From Oscillospiraceae bacterium (GTDB lineage Bacteria > Bacillota > Clostridia > Oscillospirales > Oscillospiraceae): a stretch of 64,000 bases of DNA. The position numbers and the translations under genes were made by a program. Positions 59,820-64,000 of the stretch are shown piece after piece (position 1 is the stretch's first letter; each line of letters opens with the position of its first letter). A model generated the notes under the pieces. It was not told the DNA's origin, searched no databases, and was given only the letters and a program-made list of their open reading frames with translations. The stretch covers positions 50,422 through 114,421 of the forward strand of contig SVLU01000002.1 in the NCBI GenBank assembly GCA_015067795.1, read 5' to 3'.

Positions 59820-60488
59820 ATGACTCTCGAAAAGCTTGTTAAATTATTCGATCACACTTGTCTTGCGGCTTATGCTGTTGATGCCGATATGAAAAAGCTG
59901 TGTGCTGAGGCAAGGGAATACGGCTTTGCAATGGTTGCCATTAACTCTGTCCAGACTAAACTCTGCAAAGAGCTTCTCAAGGGTACTGACGTTCATGTTG
60001 GTGCGGCAATCAGCTTTCCGCTTGGTCAGACCACCATTGAAGCCAAGGTTTATGAGACAAGAGACGCCATCGAAAACGGTGCGGATGAGATCGACTATGT
60101 TATCAATATCGGCAGGTTGAAGATGGGGGATTATGACTACATCCGTGAGGAAATGCGTCAAATCGTTGCGGTTTGCAAAGAAAATAATGTTATAAGCAAG
60201 GTCATTTTTGAAAACTGCTATCTCACCGATGCTGAAAAGAGAATTCTTTGTGAAATTGCCCTTGAGATGAAGCCTGATTTTATCAAGACCTCTACGGGCT
60301 TCGGCACAGGAGGTGCAGCACTTGAAGATGTTAAGCTGATGAAGAGCATAGTCGGAGATGCCGTTAAGGTCAAAGCCGCAGGCGGTATTCGTGATTTAAA
60401 GACCTGTCTGGCAATGGTAGAGGCCGGTGCTGAGAGAATAGGCACCTCTGCCGCAGTTAAGATTACCGAGGAATTCAAAGCTTTATAA
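59820..60488 (+). CDS. deoC: Deoxyribose-phosphate aldolase
   Basis: The 222-residue TIM-barrel class I aldolase splits 2-deoxyribose-5-phosphate into acetaldehyde and glyceraldehyde-3-phosphate. [62 protein letters not shown] (Schiff-base Lys) and VKAAGGIRD are intact. CAGGAG precedes the ATG. No other deo gene is adjacent. Confidence 0.95.
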   Translation: MTLEKLVKLFDHTCLAAYAVDADMKKLCAEAREYGFAMVAINSVQTKLCKELLKGTDVHVGAAISFPLGQTTIEAKVYETRDAIENGADEIDYVINIGRLKMGDYDYIREEMRQIVAVCKENNVISKVIFENCYLTDAEKRILCEIALEMKPDFIKTSTGFGTGGAALEDVKLMKSIVGDAVKVKAAGGIRDLKTCLAMVEAGAERIGTSAAVKITEEFKAL

Positions 60489-60490
60489 AT

Positions 60491-60531
60491 AATAAATCGT
60501 ACACTCCAAAAAGTGTACGATTTATTTTTTA
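60491..60531. terminator. Bidirectional terminator
   Basis: A 14-base-pair stem (60492-60505 with 60512-60525), bounded by A-rich and T6 runs, lies between convergent deoC and the methyltransferase gene. Confidence 0.88.
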
Positions 60532-61356
60532 ATTAATACCAAGCTGGTAAAAAGCAACTGCACTTGCCGCCGCAACATTAAGAGAGTCAACACCGTGATA
60601 CATAGGTATCTTTACTGTGTAGTCGCAGTCGGAAATGGTGCACGAAGCAAGACCTTCGCCCTCGGTACCCATAATAATTGCAAGCTTATCTATATCATTC
60701 AGGCAAGGGTCTTTAATGGAGACTGAGTCTTCGCTGAGAGCCATTGCCGCAGTTTTAAATCCTAATTCACGAAGCCTTCCAATTGCAGGCTGAGGCCATT
60801 CTGCGTCCTCTGAGCCTATAAACGTCCATGGTATCTGGAATACAGTTCCCATACTGACTCTGATTGCACGCCTGTAAAGTGGATTACTGCTTGCGGGAGT
60901 GAGAAGTACCGCATCCATGCCCAGGGCTGCTGCAGAGCGAAAAATAGCTCCAACATTCGTAGGATTCATAACATTTTCTAAAATAGCTATTCTTCTTGCA
61001 CCTGAACACACTTCTTCTATGGTTTTGAGCATCGGACGTTGCATAGCACAAAGCATACCGCGGGTGAGCTTAAAGCCTGTAAGCTGAGTGAGAACATCAA
61101 ATTCCGCCGCAAAAACCGGAATATCACCGCACCTTGCGATAATATCCCGAGCCTGTGTTTCGATGTGTTTGCGTTCCACCAATATCGAAACAGGCTCATA
61201 ACCTGCGTCCAAAGCCCGCTCAATAACTTTTGGACTTTCAGCAATAAATATTCCATTTTCAGGATGCTCTCGATTTAGAAGCTGAACCTCAGTAAGACGG
61301 GCGTATACGTCCAGCTCAGGTGCGTTAAAGTCGGTTATCTCAATAATATTTGCCAT
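60529..61356 (-). CDS. TrmH/SpoU-family RNA 2'-O-methyltransferase
   Basis: The 275-residue protein has an N-terminal substrate-binding part (FIAESPKVIERALDAG) and a SPOUT methyltransferase domain with motif 1 NPTNVGAIFRSAAALG, motif 2 IIMGTEGEGL and motif 3 IPMYHGVDSLNVAAASAVA, forming the deep trefoil knot that binds S-adenosylmethionine. It should methylate a ribose 2'-OH in rRNA or tRNA; the target is undetermined. ATG at 61356 has GGAGA upstream. The promoter is at 61387-61415. Confidence 0.9.
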   Translation of the reverse strand: MANIIEITDFNAPELDVYARLTEVQLLNREHPENGIFIAESPKVIERALDAGYEPVSILVERKHIETQARDIIARCGDIPVFAAEFDVLTQLTGFKLTRGMLCAMQRPMLKTIEEVCSGARRIAILENVMNPTNVGAIFRSAAALGMDAVLLTPASSNPLYRRAIRVSMGTVFQIPWTFIGSEDAEWPQPAIGRLRELGFKTAAMALSEDSVSIKDPCLNDIDKLAIIMGTEGEGLASCTISDCDYTVKIPMYHGVDSLNVAAASAVAFYQLGIN

Positions 61357-61386
61357 AGCTATCTCCAAATAGTTCAGTCTTACAGT

Positions 61387-61415
61387 ATTATAGTGTTTTT
61401 AAATTAAGATGTCAA
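61387..61415 (-). promoter_or_regulatory. Consensus promoter of the methyltransferase gene
   Basis: On the minus strand perfect TTGACA (61410-61415) and TATAAT (61387-61392) boxes are 17 bases apart. Its -35 box faces the -35 box of the divergent promoter at 61419. Confidence 0.88.
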
Positions 61416-61418
61416 ATA

Positions 61419-61447
61419 TTGACACAGGCATCAGATAATGATAATCT
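61419..61447 (+). promoter_or_regulatory. Probable promoter of the coiled-coil locus
   Basis: TTGACA (61419-61424) and TAATCT (61442-61447) are 17 bases apart. Only three bases separate its -35 box from the divergent one, so the two form a perfect TGTCAA-ATA-TTGACA dyad. Confidence 0.6.
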
Positions 61448-61477
61448 GAGCTTATAAAATGCAAGGGGGAAGCATCT

Positions 61478-62368
61478 GTGGCATTTGATAACGAGGGTTT
61501 AGTTCTCTTAAAAGAAAAGACCGAAAGAAAGGATTATCTTACAGATAAGCTCAGAAAGCTTAATTCCAAAAGATATGAAGTAAGATCACAGGTTTTAAAG
61601 CTTGAGCGGTTTATGGAATCGGAAAAGGCTGATTTGGAAAGGCTTGAAAAACCGGGAATAGCATCTCTGTTCTACAATATTACAGGTAAATATGAAGCCA
61701 AACACGATCAGGAGTATGCTGAATATCGTCTTGCCAATGATAAGTATAACAAAGCGGCACAGGAGCTTGCACTTATTGATGATGAGATAGCACGAACTGA
61801 ACATGAATACAGAACAATTATGAACTCTGAAATAGAGTTTGCTCAGGCATTTAATGCAAAATTAGATTTTATTACCAATGCAGGACTTCCGTTATCCGTT
61901 AAGATCAGAAGTCTTGATAATCAGGCTAAAGCCTTAAAGGCTGAAATGAAAGCTTTGGATGAAGCAATGCGGGCTTGTCGTGATGTTGCAAGCAACACAA
62001 AGAACATAATTTATTATTCCGCACAAATTGCAGGAACAAGCAGCGATTCTGATGAGTACCAGCAGTATTATGGAAATCTTACTATATTGCGTGAGGCTTT
62101 ACCTTCAAGATCACGAAATTTAAAAACTGCCGTAGAGGGTGTGTATGAAATAGTTGAGAAATATGATGGCCTTGACTATTATAAGAGATTTGCTGACAGA
62201 TGGTTTAATCGCACCATTTCTTCTAAAGACCATACATTCTTAAAAATATATGGCACTGATTGCGATGCCATGGAGGATAGAATATCTAAGGTATACGAAA
62301 CAGTAGAGAAGAAATACTCATCAGCTTATGAAGAATTTGAAGTTATGGTAATAAATACCGACATTTAA
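61478..62368 (+). CDS. Coiled-coil protein of unknown function, paralog 1
   Basis: The 296-residue protein is soluble, highly charged and predicted mostly helical. Heptad-like coiled-coil stretches cover about residues 10-60 and 75-115. Between them is SLFYNITGKYEAKHDQEYAEY. The C-terminal half is a mixed region with YDGLDYYKRFADRWF. It begins MAFDN like the next gene's product and shares the order helix, F-x-N-x-x-GK, helix with an IDxxIA motif, so the two are tandem paralogs. GTG at 61478 has AAGGGGGA eight bases upstream. No known domain is recognised. Confidence 0.72.
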   Translation: MAFDNEGLVLLKEKTERKDYLTDKLRKLNSKRYEVRSQVLKLERFMESEKADLERLEKPGIASLFYNITGKYEAKHDQEYAEYRLANDKYNKAAQELALIDDEIARTEHEYRTIMNSEIEFAQAFNAKLDFITNAGLPLSVKIRSLDNQAKALKAEMKALDEAMRACRDVASNTKNIIYYSAQIAGTSSDSDEYQQYYGNLTILREALPSRSRNLKTAVEGVYEIVEKYDGLDYYKRFADRWFNRTISSKDHTFLKIYGTDCDAMEDRISKVYETVEKKYSSAYEEFEVMVINTDI

Positions 62369-62378
62369 GGGGTAAGGT

Positions 62379-63299
62379 ATGGCATTTGATAACGACAGAC
62401 TTCCGGGATTATTACATCAGATAAGCAGAAAGGACGAAGTCAATGAAAAGCTGAGAGAGCTAAGTATTTCACGCGGTCCCATAAACAGGCAGAAAATGAA
62501 TCTTGAAATTGAGCTTGAACAGGCTGAAAAACGAGAAAATGAGCTTCAAAAGGGTGGACTCTCCACATTTTTCTTAAATCTAAGAGGGAAATTCGATCAG
62601 GAGCTTTATGACATTCAGGACAAAGTTCGTGAGCTGAGAAGGAAATACAATACAGCAGTCTATCAGTTAAATGATATTGATGGATGTATTGCTGAGGCCC
62701 AGAATGAGATAGGAATTATCAGTAAGTGCGAAAAGGAATTGGATGAGGCTTATACTGAAAAATTTGAAGCTATTATTGCTTCTGAACATCCTGAAGCTGA
62801 GCAGTTAGCGAAAATGGATGAAGAGCTTAAGCTGCTGCGGTTTCATAAATCAGTTTTTAAAAGCACAGCAGATTTGGCCAATAAGGCAAGAAAAAACGCT
62901 GAGTACATATTATACTATACAAAAAGCGCTCCCCAAATTACAGCTGCAGATGTACTGTTCAAAAGTGAATATGATTTGCGGCAGGAGAGAATAGAGGCAC
63001 AGCGGTACAGAGAGGGCCTTTATAAAATGCGTGTTGATGCATTCAATCAGCTTGTGGAGCTTGAAATGCGTCTTGAAGTGATACCGAAAATTGTAATTAT
63101 ATATTCTGACATAAATTTCATTACATCCTGTCACGCCGTATTAAGTAATGTACATATCAGTACCTATAATGAAAAAGAAATTGCGGAAGAAATGATAAGC
63201 TTGTGCGAGGGTCTTGACAGAGTTATTGAAATCGTCAATAATAAGTACAAAGAATTCAGGAAGAGTTTTGAAGAAAAGATTTTGAATATCAGACTATGA
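62379..63299 (+). CDS. Coiled-coil protein of unknown function, paralog 2
   Basis: The 306-residue protein shares with the preceding one the MAFDN start, RKDEVNEKLREL, the STFFLNLRGKFDQELYD segment and a DIDGCIAEAQNEI helix. The C-terminal half (about residues 130-306) is diverged but also ends with a helix containing NNKYKEF, comparable to EKKYSSAYEEF in paralog 1. It starts 11 bases after paralog 1 with AAGGGGTAAGG upstream. Function is unknown; a scaffolding or hetero-oligomeric role is a guess from the coiled coils. Confidence 0.72.
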   Translation: MAFDNDRLPGLLHQISRKDEVNEKLRELSISRGPINRQKMNLEIELEQAEKRENELQKGGLSTFFLNLRGKFDQELYDIQDKVRELRRKYNTAVYQLNDIDGCIAEAQNEIGIISKCEKELDEAYTEKFEAIIASEHPEAEQLAKMDEELKLLRFHKSVFKSTADLANKARKNAEYILYYTKSAPQITAADVLFKSEYDLRQERIEAQRYREGLYKMRVDAFNQLVELEMRLEVIPKIVIIYSDINFITSCHAVLSNVHISTYNEKEIAEEMISLCEGLDRVIEIVNNKYKEFRKSFEEKILNIRL

Positions 63300-63308
63300 G
63301 GTACTGTA

Positions 63309-63503
63309 ATGAGAACTTGTGTGAGATGCGGAACAGCTATGATGGAGAATTATGATATAAAGATCGAGGGTGCGGCAAACGGTATTGTAGTGGCAACCGA
63401 TGAGAAGAAGCTTTTTCCGAAAAGGATAGGTAAGCCAAAGGTTGCCGTATGTCCACGCTGCGGAGAAATATCCTTTTACCTTGATACGGAAAGGTTGAAG
63501 TAG
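63309..63503 (+). CDS. Small zinc-ribbon protein
   Basis: The 64-residue protein has CVRCGTAM near the N-terminus (residues 4-11) and CPRCGEISFY near the C-terminus (about 48-57), forming one Cys4 zinc ribbon around a short beta hairpin. Similar short proteins occur throughout Firmicutes without a defined role. It is nine bases after the coiled-coil paralog 2 gene and directly abuts the next gene, so all four genes look co-transcribed. Confidence 0.72.
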   Translation: MRTCVRCGTAMMENYDIKIEGAANGIVVATDEKKLFPKRIGKPKVAVCPRCGEISFYLDTERLK

Positions 63504-63857
63504 ATGAAACCTGAATTAAATAATAATTATAGTAAAAAAGCGTTTGTTTTAGAATTAATACAAACAATCTTTACTGTATTATATTTTATTATTATAAATG
63601 TTCCTCCAATCCAACTGCCGATTTCTTTTATTTCATATCAAGTATTATCATTCATTCTCGGCATAACGGCATTTGCCGGAATATTTACCGGCTTTATCGG
63701 ACTGCATATACTGAAAAAAGCAAAGAAAAGAAATGAGAACAGCGGTTTAGCAATAGGGGCACTAATAATGTCCATCTTCAATATTGTAATTGGTTTTATA
63801 CCTGTCGGTATTGTAATTCTTTTAATTTTGATGCTTGTCACAAGTCCGGGCTACTGA
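63504..63857 (+). CDS. Small membrane protein, DUF4190-like
   Basis: The 117-residue protein has about three hydrophobic segments (residues 13-33, 43-68, 82-113). The last part, NSGLAIGALIMSIFNIVIGFIPVGIVILLIL, resembles DUF4190-type membrane proteins. It starts immediately after the stop of the zinc-ribbon gene, so the two are translationally coupled; together they resemble the common fused zinc-ribbon plus DUF4190 proteins split in two. Confidence 0.65.
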   Translation: MKPELNNNYSKKAFVLELIQTIFTVLYFIIINVPPIQLPISFISYQVLSFILGITAFAGIFTGFIGLHILKKAKKRNENSGLAIGALIMSIFNIVIGFIPVGIVILLILMLVTSPGY

Positions 63858-63881
63858 CATAAGATTTAATTTGAGTCAAAA

Positions 63882-64000
63882 CCTCCGGCTAAGCCGGAGG
63901 CTTGATTAAGCCCTAGAAGGGCTTTTTACTGGCAAGTGCCCCTCAAGGGGCCCGAAAAGTTTGACGACCGCATTGCTTTTTCGGGCTGCCCCTTAAGGGG
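63882..64000. repeat. Cluster of GC-rich hairpins at the window end (partial)
   Basis: Consecutive inverted repeats: 63882-63889 with 63893-63900; 63908-63913 with 63919-63924, followed by TTT (a probable terminator); 63938-63943 with 63946-63951; and a long imperfect pair, 63945-63958 with about 63977-63994, around a unique core. CCCCTTAAGGGG ends the window. No coding frame is supported. It could be the edge of a repeat or mobile element continuing to the right. Confidence 0.6.

Overview
The window reads as a chromosomal segment of a spore-forming, anaerobic Firmicute of the class Clostridia, most likely an Oscillospiraceae/Ruminococcus-type gut bacterium. This is inferred from gene content: a SigH-type sigma factor, a SpoIVB-type S55 peptidase, a PdaB-type deacetylase, energy-coupling (ECF) S components, rubrerythrin and desulfoferrodoxin, a butyryl/4-hydroxybutyrate-type CoA-transferase, NADP glutamate dehydrogenase, mini-RNase III, BspA-like LRR protein and YARHG domains. 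Promoters are of the TTGACA-N17-TATAAT type and ribosome-binding sites are strong. TTG and GTG starts are frequent. No rRNA, CRISPR array, prophage or intact insertion sequence was recognised.

Layout. 1-1424: end of a membrane-anchored YARHG protein. 1464-9533: a tightly packed histidine operon (hisZ-hisG fusion, hisD, hisB, hisH, hisA, hisF, hisI, hisE) continuing into an alanyl-tRNA editing protein and a DUF6873-like gene. hisC and a histidinol-phosphatase are not in the window. 9588-14985: DegV, a zinc-ribbon membrane protein, a YhcC-type radical SAM protein, a flavoprotein, HflX and a YigZ/IMPACT protein. 15094-15167: tRNA-Gln(CTG). 15256-20911: PfkB sugar kinase, gdhA, sigma factor, zinc-ribbon and DUF1858 small proteins, trmK and a Nif3-like gene. 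21033-22450: ECF S component plus type III pantothenate kinase, suggesting pantothenate uptake and phosphorylation. 22562-24750: a BlaI/M56 sensor-repressor pair with a double operator. 25024-32140: pdaB-like gene, a P-loop ATPase, ZIP transporter, CcdA/TlpA-type thiol-redox pair, dapA interrupted by a one-base frameshift, CoA-transferase and a conserved unknown. 32187-35360: His-rich lipoprotein with a metzincin-like motif, deformylase, a kinase fusion and its ECF S component.

35452-37992 is an oxygen/thiol-stress island: ferredoxin-thioredoxin-reductase-like protein, thioredoxin, MBL-fold protein, a rubrerythrin flanked by two rubredoxin-like domains, and desulfoferrodoxin. Similar TGTGA-N5-TCAC dyads lie before two of its transcription units. 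38180-44237 encodes cell-surface proteins (GH25 lysozyme, 1015-residue LRR protein with a Lys-rich tail, metallopeptidase-like lipoprotein). 44478-51230 is a purine operon (purM, purN, purD, purL). 51286-55432 carries mrnC, a LexA-like regulator, Bcp peroxiredoxin, an M14 cell-wall peptidase and a SpoIVB-like peptidase that probably uses an ATA start. 55559-57688 is a patchier segment with a DUF5131 gene, a degraded zinc-ribbon remnant, dispersed repeats and an AEC transporter. 57749-61356 holds a P-loop-CYTH fusion, a ferritin-VIT1 fusion, deoC and a TrmH-family methyltransferase. 61478-63857 has two tandem paralogous coiled-coil proteins of unknown function, a zinc-ribbon protein and a small membrane protein. 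The window ends in a cluster of GC-rich hairpins.

Three copies of one dispersed palindromic repeat (24769-24931, 47406-47487, 56512-56681) sit in intergenic spacers, two of them next to or inside terminator hairpins. The most interesting candidates for new biology are the tandem coiled-coil locus at 61478-63857, the shared dyad of the redox island, the unknown-domain/kinase fusion with its S component, and the M56 sensor with an unrelated output-side domain.
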